The translations under genes were made by a program, and so were the position numbers. The notes under the pieces are model-generated. The model saw only the letters and a program-made list of their open reading frames with translations. It made no database searches and had not been told where the DNA came from. Below, piece after piece: positions 1 through 6,560 of a stretch of 16,383 nt of DNA (positions are counted from its first letter, which is position 1; every line of letters starts with the position of its first letter). The stretch covers positions 1-16,383 of the forward strand of contig JABDJY010000315.1 in assembly GCA_013003285.1 (NCBI GenBank), in the 5' to 3' direction. This stretch comes from Alphaproteobacteria bacterium (lineage in GTDB: Bacteria > Pseudomonadota > Alphaproteobacteria > UBA6615).

Positions 1-959
1 AGCGGACCATAGACGATATAGCTGTGGCCGGTGATCCAGCCGCAATCGGCCGTGCACCAGTAGATATCGCCGTCATGATAATCGAAGACATATTGGTGGG
101 TCATGGAGGCGTAGACCATATAGCCGCCGGTAGTGTGCAGCACGCCCTTGGGTTTGCCGGTCGAGCCCGACGTGTAGAGGATGAATAGCGGGTCCTCGGC
201 GTTCATCGGTTCGGGCGGGCAGTCGGCGGCTTGGTCGGCGACCAATTCGTGATACCAGACGTCGCGGCCCTCGACCCAGTTGATGTCGGCGCCGGTTCGG
301 TTCACCACCACCACCTGGTCGATATGTTCGACCGTCAACGCCTCGATTGCGGCATCGACATTGTTTTTAAGTGGAATGGTGCGGCCGCCGCGCAGGCCTT
401 CGTCGGAGGTGATGACAAACGAGGATTCGCAATCGTGGATGCGGCCGGCGATCGATTCCGGCGAGAAGCCGCCGAACACCACCGAATGGACGGCGCCGAT
501 GCGCGCGCAGGCCAGCATGGCGATGGCGATCTCGGGGATCATCGGCAGGTAGATTGTCACCCGGTCGCCCTTCTTGACGCCGAGCGATTTCAGCCCGTTG
601 GCAAACCGGCAGACCCGTTCGTACAGATCGCGATAGGTGATCTTGTCGTCGTCGGCCGGGTCGTCGCCCTCCCAGATGATCGCCACCTGGTCGCCGCGTT
701 TTTCCAAATGCCGGTCGAGGCAGTTGGCCGACGGGTTCAGCACGCCGTTGTAATACCATTTCACATGCAGATCGTCGGCGTTGAACGAGGTGTCCTGGAC
801 CTTTGTGTAGGGCTTGATCCAGTCGATCCGTTTACCCTGCTCATCCCAGAAGGCTTCCGGATCGTCGATCGAGGCTTGGTACATTTCCAAATACTTGGCG
901 TTGTCGACCCAGGCGCGTTTTGCCCATTCATCGGGGACCGGAAATTTTTCGCGAAACAT
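1..959 (-). CDS. acs: Acetyl-coenzyme A synthetase, N-terminal part (cut by left edge)
   Basis: AMP-forming acetate-CoA ligase, which activates acetate through acetyl-AMP to acetyl-CoA in the cytosol. About 319 codons are present out of roughly 650 usual for Acs; the C-terminal half lies off the left edge. The protein begins MFREKFPVPDEWAKRAW. The ATP/AMP-binding P-loop motif YTSGSTGKPKG lies near residue 262, its normal place in Acs. The motif WCTADCGWITGHSYIVYGP follows at the edge. The region KWYYNGVLNPSANCLDRHL near residue 70 is also typical of Acs rather than of other acyl-CoA synthetases. The ATG at 957-959 has a GGGAGAG ribosome-binding site about 9 bases upstream. It is the last gene of the minus-strand block, 144 bp after the Rieske gene, and may have its own promoter. 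Propionyl-CoA synthetase is a less likely alternative. Confidence 0.95.
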   Translation of the reverse strand, partial: MFREKFPVPDEWAKRAWVDNAKYLEMYQASIDDPEAFWDEQGKRIDWIKPYTKVQDTSFNADDLHVKWYYNGVLNPSANCLDRHLEKRGDQVAIIWEGDDPADDDKITYRDLYERVCRFANGLKSLGVKKGDRVTIYLPMIPEIAIAMLACARIGAVHSVVFGGFSPESIAGRIHDCESSFVITSDEGLRGGRTIPLKNNVDAAIEALTVEHIDQVVVVNRTGADINWVEGRDVWYHELVADQAADCPPEPMNAEDPLFILYTSGSTGKPKGVLHTTGGYMVYASMTHQYVFDYHDGDIYWCTADCGWITGHSYIVYGP

Positions 960-1103
960 CGGGCGTGCTCTCCCTTTTCCTTGGCGTTGCGATTGCCGTT
1001 CTATGGCTCTCAGCGGTATCCCGGAGAACCTGTTCTAATTGGCCGCTATTATCGGGATATTGGCGGGGCCGCACAATATGGCCGAAAGGATTAGGTCTTT
1101 GGT

Positions 1104-1490
1104 TTAGCTGCCGAGCAGAACCGCGCCGTCATCGTCGACCGCGATCGGCAGTTTCATCAGCTTAGATCCCACGCACGGCCCTTTGACGCACAGCCCATCG
1201 TCTTTCTGGAATTTGGCCATATGGGTGGTGCACTGAATATATTTGCGCTCCACATCGAGGAACACATCGGGCTTCAGATCCAGCGGCGAGCCCTGGTGCG
1301 GGCAAATATTGAAATAGCCGTGCACATCGTCGCCGTCGGTCACCAGAAATAAGTCGAGCACCCGGTCGGGATCGCCTTTGACGATGCGTTTGAGGGCAAG
1401 CCCCTTACCCGCCTCGCCGATATCGCTGATGTGGCAAATCACCCGGCGGTTGCCGCGCATCTCCGGCTTATCGGGAGAGTCGTCGTTCAC
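1104..1490 (-). CDS. Rieske [2Fe-2S] ferredoxin-like protein
   Basis: Small soluble Rieske-domain protein of 128 residues from the chosen start. The cluster-binding motifs are visible as C63-P-H65 (NICPHQGSPLD) and C87-T-T-H90 (IQCTTHMAKF), giving the two Cys and two His ligands of a [2Fe-2S] Rieske centre. There is no membrane anchor and no oxygenase catalytic domain, so it is probably an electron carrier for an unidentified partner. Two further cysteines, C101 and C106, lie in the second half of the fold. The start is uncertain. The GTG at 1488-1490 overlaps the stop of the EVE gene as GTGA, which suggests translational coupling. An in-frame ATG at 1526 lies inside the EVE gene without a good ribosome-binding site, and another at 1460 would leave a 118-residue protein that still holds the whole domain. 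The function beyond electron transfer is not evident. Confidence 0.85.
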   Translation of the reverse strand: MNDDSPDKPEMRGNRRVICHISDIGEAGKGLALKRIVKGDPDRVLDLFLVTDGDDVHGYFNICPHQGSPLDLKPDVFLDVERKYIQCTTHMAKFQKDDGLCVKGPCVGSKLMKLPIAVDDDGAVLLGS

Positions 1491-1900
1491 GCCTTCACGC
1501 CGGCCATGCGGCAGACTTCTTTCCATTCGGCGGCGGCCACTGGTTGGACCGAGAGGCGCGAATTGTTGACCAGCACCATATCCGCCAGCTTGGGGTTGGC
1601 CTTGATGTCGGCCAGGGTGACCGGCGTGGTCACCGGCTTTACGGCTTTCAGGTCGACCATGCCGAAGCGGCCGCTTTCATCGGTGTGGTCGGGATAGTGC
1701 TCGCGCACCACTTCGACGATGCCGACCACCTGTTTCTCGTTGACCGAATGGTAGAAGAAGCCAAGGTCGCCGACCTTCATCTCCTTCATATTGTTGTTGG
1801 CCTGATAGTTGCGCACGCCGTCCCAATGTTCGACGCCCTTCTTCACATGGTCGTCCCACGACCAGGCGCCGGGTTCCGATTTGAAGAGCCAGTAAGCCAT
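1487..1900 (-). CDS. EVE-domain protein (YTH/PUA-like fold)
   Basis: A 137-residue protein that is essentially a single EVE domain, the bacterial counterpart of THYN1. The family signatures are AYWLFKSEP at the N terminus, WDGVRNYQANNNMKEMKVGD near residues 26-45, and FFYHS followed by VVGIVEVV. EVE domains belong to the PUA/YTH-like folds and are thought to bind modified bases in nucleic acids; the ligand here is unknown. The ATG at 1898-1900 has a GGAAAG ribosome-binding site. The gene follows gpsA by 36 bp and overlaps the Rieske start by 4 bp. In alphaproteobacteria this family often sits near tsaD and gpsA (recalled, not searched), so this is probably a conserved housekeeping neighbourhood, not a defence island. 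Confidence 0.93.
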   Translation of the reverse strand: MAYWLFKSEPGAWSWDDHVKKGVEHWDGVRNYQANNNMKEMKVGDLGFFYHSVNEKQVVGIVEVVREHYPDHTDESGRFGMVDLKAVKPVTTPVTLADIKANPKLADMVLVNNSRLSVQPVAAAEWKEVCRMAGVKA

Positions 1901-1936
1901 CTGTTTTTCTTTCCGAGAATTCGTTGAGCCGGGCGA

Positions 1937-2938
1937 TCAGTGTTCCGGCCGGTAGGGTCGGGAGAGGACATCGGCGATGGTGACGTCGATGTCGGCATTG
2001 TTGTGCAAGATGGTATCGACCGCCGCGCAGATCGGCAACTCGACGCCGAGCGCCTTGGCGCGGGTCAGCACAGCGGGGGCGGTAAAAACGCCTTCGGCAA
2101 CCGAGCGGCGGTTGCCCATGACGTCGTCGTGGGTCGCGCCCTCGCCCAATGCTTTGCCCACCGCATAGTTGCGCGACGCCACCGAGGTGCAAGTCAGGGT
2201 CAGATCGCCCAGCCCGGATAGGCCCATCAGGGTGCGCGGGTCGATATTTAGCGCATCGCCGAAGCGCGCCAGTTCGGCGAGCCCCCGCGCGATGGTTGCG
2301 GCGCGGGCATTTTGTCCCAGCCCCCGCCCATCGATGATACCGCAGGCAATGGCGATAACATTCTTCACCGCGCCGCCGATCTGAGCGCCGACCACGTCGC
2401 CCGACATATAGGGCCTGAAGGTCGGCGTGCCGAGCGCCTCGGCGAGTCCGTTGGCGACGTCCAAATTCTCGCACGCCAGGGTGACCGCCGTCGGCAGGCC
2501 GCGCGCGACTTCGTCGGCGAAGGTCGGGCCCGACAGGACCGCGATGGTGATATTCGGCGCGGTTTCGGAGATCGCCTCGCTGAGCAGTTTGCCGGTCTCT
2601 TGTTCGATGCCCTTGGAGCAGATGACCACCGGGGTGCCGTCTGCCAGATGGGGCGCCAGGGCGGCGACCGTGGCGCGGGCGAACTGGGTCGGGGTCGCCA
2701 GCAAGATGATGTCGGCGCTGGCCGCTTCGGTGTAAGCGCCGGTCGCGGTGATCGCCGGGTCTAATGGGATGCCGGGCAAATAGTCTGGATTTATATGCTG
2801 GGTGTTTATGGCCTCGACCACTTCGGCCTCGTGGGCGCGGATGATCGTTTTGCAGCGCGCCCGGTGCGCGACCGTGGCCATCGCCGTACCCCAGGCGCCG
2901 GCGCCGATAACCCCCACTCTTTGTCCAGATGTCGGCAT
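1937..2938 (-). CDS. gpsA: NAD(P)-dependent glycerol-3-phosphate dehydrogenase
   Basis: Reduces dihydroxyacetone phosphate to sn-glycerol 3-phosphate, the backbone precursor of phospholipids, in the cytosol. The 333 residues match the usual family length. The Rossmann dinucleotide-binding motif GVIGAGAWGTAMA is at residues 9-21. VICSKGIE follows near 105-112 and SGPTFADEVARG near 136-147. The catalytic lysine is K192 in GGAVKNVIAIACG, and the substrate-binding segment NARAATIARGL is at 210-220. GLSGLGDLTLTC near 239-250 is also typical. The ATG at 2936-2938 has a GAGGG ribosome-binding site that begins inside the last codons of the upstream oxygenase gene, so the two genes are probably co-transcribed. 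I see nothing unusual in it. Confidence 0.97.
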   Translation of the reverse strand: MPTSGQRVGVIGAGAWGTAMATVAHRARCKTIIRAHEAEVVEAINTQHINPDYLPGIPLDPAITATGAYTEAASADIILLATPTQFARATVAALAPHLADGTPVVICSKGIEQETGKLLSEAISETAPNITIAVLSGPTFADEVARGLPTAVTLACENLDVANGLAEALGTPTFRPYMSGDVVGAQIGGAVKNVIAIACGIIDGRGLGQNARAATIARGLAELARFGDALNIDPRTLMGLSGLGDLTLTCTSVASRNYAVGKALGEGATHDDVMGNRRSVAEGVFTAPAVLTRAKALGVELPICAAVDTILHNNADIDVTIADVLSRPYRPEH

Positions 2939-2945
2939 AAAACCC

Positions 2946-3587
2946 TCAGCTTAAATTTATGGCGATCGAAATGCGTACCCCGTCGCCGCTATAGGGCCGC
3001 ACTGCATGGGAGAGCCAGGATGGAAACATCAACATGGTGCCGGCGGCCGGGCTGATCATTTCGCTGGCGCCGAACGCGGGGCCGCCGGGAACGTTGGGCA
3101 CAAGGTCGGGGCGGTACATGGCCGGCGCAACGCCGCGCGGGTCTTGTATCTCCAATTGGCCTCCTAACGACGGATCATCGGCGATGCCACCATCATCTAG
3201 GTAATAGACCGCCGACCAAACGCAACCCGGATGGGTGTGAAATTCATTGCCGTGGCTCTGCCGGTTCACATTGGCCCAGGCGTTCCCCCGCCAATTTTGC
3301 GGCGCCGGTTTACCCTGGCGGTCGGTGGTTAGCTTGTCGGCCAATTGGCGCGCGAAGCCGATAATCGCCTGGACCTCGTCGCCGCCCCATTCGTTAATGT
3401 CCCAGGTCGATTGCCAGCCGCCCAAATTCGAATGCGCGGTCGAGGGGAAAGTCTCGGCGCGGGCCAGGATGGTGGCGCGTAACGCCGCGTTAATCTGATC
3501 GGCCTTCGGCACGGTGGCGACTGCAATCGGCGTGGCGAACAGCGCGCGCAAATCGACTTGGGCCTTTGTCTTTTGTGGGTCAGCCAT
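2946..3587 (-). CDS. Predicted 2OG-Fe(II) oxygenase (TIGR02466-like)
   Basis: A 213-residue protein resembling the putative 2-oxoglutarate/Fe(II) oxygenases of the TIGR02466 type. Candidate iron ligands are H117 and H119 in NEFHTHPG and H194 in SWLSHAVRPY. R205 in GVRISIAINL would bind the 2-oxoglutarate carboxylate. The segment WSAVYYLDDGG directly after the first histidines is characteristic of the family. The first metal motif is HxH instead of the canonical HxD/E, so the second ligand may be H119 or another residue. The substrate is unknown. The gene lies 76 bp downstream of tsaD and 7 bp before gpsA. The ATG at 3585-3587 has only a weak purine-rich stretch (AGAG) upstream. Family membership is fairly sure; catalytic activity is inferred. 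Confidence 0.85.
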   Translation of the reverse strand: MADPQKTKAQVDLRALFATPIAVATVPKADQINAALRATILARAETFPSTAHSNLGGWQSTWDINEWGGDEVQAIIGFARQLADKLTTDRQGKPAPQNWRGNAWANVNRQSHGNEFHTHPGCVWSAVYYLDDGGIADDPSLGGQLEIQDPRGVAPAMYRPDLVPNVPGGPAFGASEMISPAAGTMLMFPSWLSHAVRPYSGDGVRISIAINLS

Positions 3588-3663
3588 TTCTCTAACGCTC
3601 TAATTTATTTCCGCTCGGATCGCCCCTTTATCGCCGGACCGGTACGACCAGCGCAAGCGACAG

Positions 3664-4731
3664 TTAAGCGGTTGCGACCTTGGTCTCGTCGAGGGGCCAG
3701 CGCGGCCGCGGCGCGAAGTCGAGGCCGTCGCGCGCGCCGCGGCGCAAATGTTCGAGACCGGCCCAGGCGATCATGGCGGCGTTGTCGGTACATAGCGCCG
3801 GCGGCGGCGCGACCAATCTGGTCTGGCGCTCTTCGCAAAGGGCATTCAGACACGCGCGCAGATGAAGGTTGGCAGCAACACCGCCGGCGACCACCAGCGG
3901 CGGGATCGCCCCGGCATGGCTTTGCGCAAAGGCATCGAACGCATGGGCGCAGCGGTCGACCAGAACATCGCCGACAGCGGCCTGAAACCCTGCCGCCAAG
4001 TCGGCGGCGTCGGCCGGCGACAGCGCGTCGTTGGGCTGGGAAGCGGCGGGCAGCTTGGCGGCGGCATGGCGCACCGCGGTCTTGAGGCCGGAGAAGGAGA
4101 AGTCGCAGCCCGGCCGGCCCGATAAGGGGCGCGGCAGTTTGAAGCGCGTGGGGTCGCCGGCGGCGGCCGCCGCTTCGACCGCCGGCCCGCCGGGATAACC
4201 CAGGTCGAGCAATTTCGCGGTCTTGTCGAAGGCCTCGCCGATGGCGTCGTCGATGGTGCCGCCGAGGCGGGTGTAGCTGCCGACATCTTCGACCGCGAGC
4301 AACTGGCAATGGCCGCCAGACACCAGCAACAGCAGATAGGGGAACTCCACCGCGTCGGTCAGGCGCGCGGTCAGGGCGTGGCCTTCCAGATGATTGACCG
4401 CCAGGAACGGCAGATCATGCACCGCGGCGATGGCCTTGGCCGTCATTACCCCGACCATGACACCGCCGATCAGCCCGGGCCCGCCGGTCGCCGCAATACC
4501 GTCCAGCGCGCTCAGCTCAATATCGGCCTCGTCCAATGCCTGGCGAATGATGCAGTCGAGATAATCGAGATGGGCGCGCGCGGCGATCTCCGGCACGACG
4601 CCGCCATAGGGCCGGTGTTCGTCGAGCTGGCTGAGCACAACGTTCGACAGAATGGTGCGGTCGTCGGCGACAATCGCGGCGGCGGTCTCGTCGCAGCTGG
4701 TTTCGATGCCCAGGACAATCATGGAAGGCAT
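3664..4731 (-). CDS. tsaD: tRNA N6-adenosine threonylcarbamoyltransferase
   Basis: TsaD (formerly Gcp/YgjD) transfers the threonylcarbamoyl group to A37 of ANN-decoding tRNAs, working with TsaB and TsaE, which are not in this window. The 355 residues match the family. LGIETSCDETAAAIV at residues 7-21 is the ASKHA nucleotide-binding start. H114 and H118 in NHLEGHALTARL are the metal ligands. LLVSGGHCQL near 135-144 and GGTIDDAIGEAFDKTAKLL near 157-175 are also present, and a late DNAAMIAWAG is the C-terminal metal/nucleotide motif. The ATG at 4729-4731 was chosen because GGGAGAG precedes it at good spacing. An in-frame ATG at 4770 extends the frame by 13 atypical residues, and one at 4722 lacks a ribosome-binding site. 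It is divergent from hemC, with only 67 bp between the two starts. Confidence 0.97.
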   Translation of the reverse strand: MPSMIVLGIETSCDETAAAIVADDRTILSNVVLSQLDEHRPYGGVVPEIAARAHLDYLDCIIRQALDEADIELSALDGIAATGGPGLIGGVMVGVMTAKAIAAVHDLPFLAVNHLEGHALTARLTDAVEFPYLLLLVSGGHCQLLAVEDVGSYTRLGGTIDDAIGEAFDKTAKLLDLGYPGGPAVEAAAAAGDPTRFKLPRPLSGRPGCDFSFSGLKTAVRHAAAKLPAASQPNDALSPADAADLAAGFQAAVGDVLVDRCAHAFDAFAQSHAGAIPPLVVAGGVAANLHLRACLNALCEERQTRLVAPPPALCTDNAAMIAWAGLEHLRRGARDGLDFAPRPRWPLDETKVATA

Positions 4732-4787
4732 ATAGCTCTCCCGGCGTCTTGCCGCCAGCGGCCTTTTCATCGGTCGCGTCTGGAGCT

Positions 4788-4802
4788 ATGACCAGAGTAT
4801 GA
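4788..4802 (+). other. Possible four-codon leader ORF overlapping the hemC start
   Basis: An ATG at 4788 opens a frame reading MTRV and then TGA. The stop overlaps the hemC start as ATGA (4799-4802). A GGAG at 4782-4785 lies only 2 bases before this ATG, closer than an effective ribosome-binding site usually is. It could couple translation into hemC, or be chance. I have no evidence that it is translated. Confidence 0.2.
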
Positions 4803-5719
4803 CGGCGCAACCCCTTCGCATCGGCACCCGTGGCAGCCCATTAGCCTTGGCTCAAGCCCATCAGGTGCGCGACCGGTTGGCCGCAGCCCACCCCGAAATG
4901 CCGGCGCCGGAGATCTGCATCATCAAGACCAGTGGCGACCGGGTCACCGACCGGTCGCTGGCCGACCTTGGCGGCAAGGGCCTGTTCACCAAGGAGATCG
5001 AACAGGCCCTGCTGGACGGCGACATAGATGTTGCGGTCCATTCCATGAAGGATGTGGAGACTTGGCTGCCCGAGGATCTGGTGGTCGATTGCTTTCTGCC
5101 CCGCGAGGACCCCCGCGACACGCTGTTGGGCGCCGCCTCGATTGACGCGCTACCCAACGGGGCAATTATCGGCACCGCCTCGCAGCGTCGCAGCGCGCAG
5201 CTGCTTGCCATTCGTCCCGATCTCGCCATCACACTGATGCGCGGCAATGTGGGCACGCGTTTGGGTAAACTCGCCGCCGGCGAGGTTGACGCCACGCTGC
5301 TCGCCGTCGCGGGTCTCAAGCGGCTGGGCTTAGACGACGCCATCGGCGCGGTGCTCGACCCGGGTGAGTTTCTGCCCGCCGTTGCCCAGGGCGCCGTCGG
5401 CATCGAGCGGCGCGCGGTGGATAGCAAGACGGCGGCGTTGCTGGCTTCCCTAAATGACCGCCCCACAGAGATATGCATCACTGCCGAACGGTCGATGCTG
5501 GCGGCGCTCGATGGTACGTGCAAAACGCCGATCGGCGGGCTCGCCACCCTCGACGGCGACCGGCTTAGCCTGGACGGCATGCTGGTGTGGCCCGATGGCA
5601 CCGGGTTGCAGCGCTTCCAGCTTTCCGGCGATAGCGCCGACGGCGCGGCGATCGGCACCGAAGTCGGCCGGGAGCTGCGCCGGCGCGCCGGGCCGGAATT
5701 TTTCGAAGCACTGGTATGA
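4799..5719 (+). CDS. hemC: Porphobilinogen deaminase (hydroxymethylbilane synthase)
   Basis: Condenses four porphobilinogen molecules into hydroxymethylbilane in cytosolic heme synthesis. The 306 residues match the family. RIGTRGSPLALAQA is at residues 7-20. HSMKDVETWLP at 81-91 contains the catalytic aspartate D85. GTASQRRSAQL at 125-135 and MRGNVGTRLGKL at 147-158 are the substrate-binding arginine stretches. C241 in DGTCKTPIGG carries the dipyrromethane cofactor. The family usually has proline after KDV where this protein has glutamate, a mild variation. The ATG at 4799 has no good ribosome-binding site at normal distance. The stop overlaps the hemD start as ATGA, so the two genes are translationally coupled. 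Confidence 0.97.
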   Translation: MTAQPLRIGTRGSPLALAQAHQVRDRLAAAHPEMPAPEICIIKTSGDRVTDRSLADLGGKGLFTKEIEQALLDGDIDVAVHSMKDVETWLPEDLVVDCFLPREDPRDTLLGAASIDALPNGAIIGTASQRRSAQLLAIRPDLAITLMRGNVGTRLGKLAAGEVDATLLAVAGLKRLGLDDAIGAVLDPGEFLPAVAQGAVGIERRAVDSKTAALLASLNDRPTEICITAERSMLAALDGTCKTPIGGLATLDGDRLSLDGMLVWPDGTGLQRFQLSGDSADGAAIGTEVGRELRRRAGPEFFEALV

Positions 5720-6450
5720 GGGACGCGCCTGCCTTGCGGGTGCTGCTCACCCGGCCGCGCCAGGACAGCGAAGACACGGCACGGCTCCTGGCCGACCATA
5801 ATATCGAAGCGGTGATCGCGCCGCTGATCGAGATCAGCGACATCGCCGGGCTATCGTCTGATCTCGAACATGATCTCGACGGTGTGCAAGCCCTGTTGGT
5901 CACCAGCGCCAACGGCGTGCGGGCCCTGGCGCGGGCGACGCCGCGCCGCGACATTCCGGTCTTTGCCGTCGGCGATGCCAGTGCTGCGGCTGCCGCGCAG
6001 AGCGGATTTGCTCAAGTCGCCAGCGCCGATGGCGATGTGGCCGCGTTGGCCGCGCTGGTGCGCGATCAACTCGTCCCGGAAGATGGCGCGCTGTTGCATG
6101 CTGCCGGTAGCGCGGTCGCCGGCGATCTGGCGGGCGATTTGTCTGCTCACGGTTTCACGGTTCGCCGCGCCCAACTCTATCGGGCGCAGACCGCCGATAA
6201 GCTGCCGGCCGCGGCGCAAAACGCGTTGAACGACGGCAATATCGACGCCGCCCTGTTTTACTCGCCCCGGACGGCGGCCCAGTTCGCCAAACTGGTCAAG
6301 GACGCCGGATTGGAGGCGCCATGTGAGAAATTTGTCGCGGTTTGCCTAAGTCGGGCGGTTGCTGAGGCTGTCGGCGTCCTGCCGTTCGCCGAAATCCGTG
6401 TTGCCGCGACGCCTGACCAGACGGCATTGATCGCCATTCTTATGCAATAA
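5716..6450 (+). CDS. hemD: Uroporphyrinogen-III synthase
   Basis: Cyclizes hydroxymethylbilane with inversion of ring D to uroporphyrinogen III, the step after HemC. This family is poorly conserved, so part of the assignment rests on position directly after hemC. The 244 residues are normal in length. The N-terminal VLLTRPRQDSEDTARLL at residues 9-25, APLIEI at 35-40, TSANGVRAL near 63-71 and FYSPRTAAQFAKL near 181-193 are all typical of HemD. The first three build one lobe and the last lies in the second lobe of the two-domain fold. The ATG at 5716 overlaps the hemC stop by 4 bp. Confidence 0.92.
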   Translation: MRDAPALRVLLTRPRQDSEDTARLLADHNIEAVIAPLIEISDIAGLSSDLEHDLDGVQALLVTSANGVRALARATPRRDIPVFAVGDASAAAAAQSGFAQVASADGDVAALAALVRDQLVPEDGALLHAAGSAVAGDLAGDLSAHGFTVRRAQLYRAQTADKLPAAAQNALNDGNIDAALFYSPRTAAQFAKLVKDAGLEAPCEKFVAVCLSRAVAEAVGVLPFAEIRVAATPDQTALIAILMQ

Positions 6451-6454
6451 TCCT

Positions 6455-6539
6455 GGTGTACGTACCCCATTACGCTTAAGTATGGGCGGAAGCTGCTATC
6501 ATTTATGGGAATTTGAGGTGTACTTGTGCGTACGTACAC
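6455..6539. promoter_or_regulatory. Twin GTACGTAC palindromes, candidate operator before the mitofilin-like gene
   Basis: The 110-bp gap after hemD contains the perfect 8-bp palindrome GTACGTAC twice, at 6458-6465 and 6530-6537, offset by 72 bp (about seven helical turns). The first sits in GGTGTACGTACC. The heptamer GGTGTAC recurs at 6517-6523, and its partner GTACAC at 6534-6539 makes an inverted repeat with a 10-base spacer. The second palindrome ends 23 bp before the downstream start codon. This looks like a paired repressor or activator site. I could not identify the regulator or a clear -10/-35 pair. Confidence 0.4.
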
Positions 6540-6560
6540 TAGATTGGCGCGGGAAAGCCG

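Noticed and set aside
231..1094. 287-codon plus-strand open frame over the acs gene
   Set aside because: It is antisense to a clear Acs coding frame with all family motifs; long shadow frames are expected in GC-rich DNA.
1104..1526. ATG at 1526 as the start of the Rieske protein
   Set aside because: It would overlap the EVE gene by 40 bp, has no ribosome-binding site and adds residues outside the domain; the GTG at 1490 with a GTGA overlap fits better, though not with certainty.
5861..6219. Minus-strand open frames inside hemD
   Set aside because: They are antisense to a coupled, well-placed hemD frame and have no recognisable protein features.
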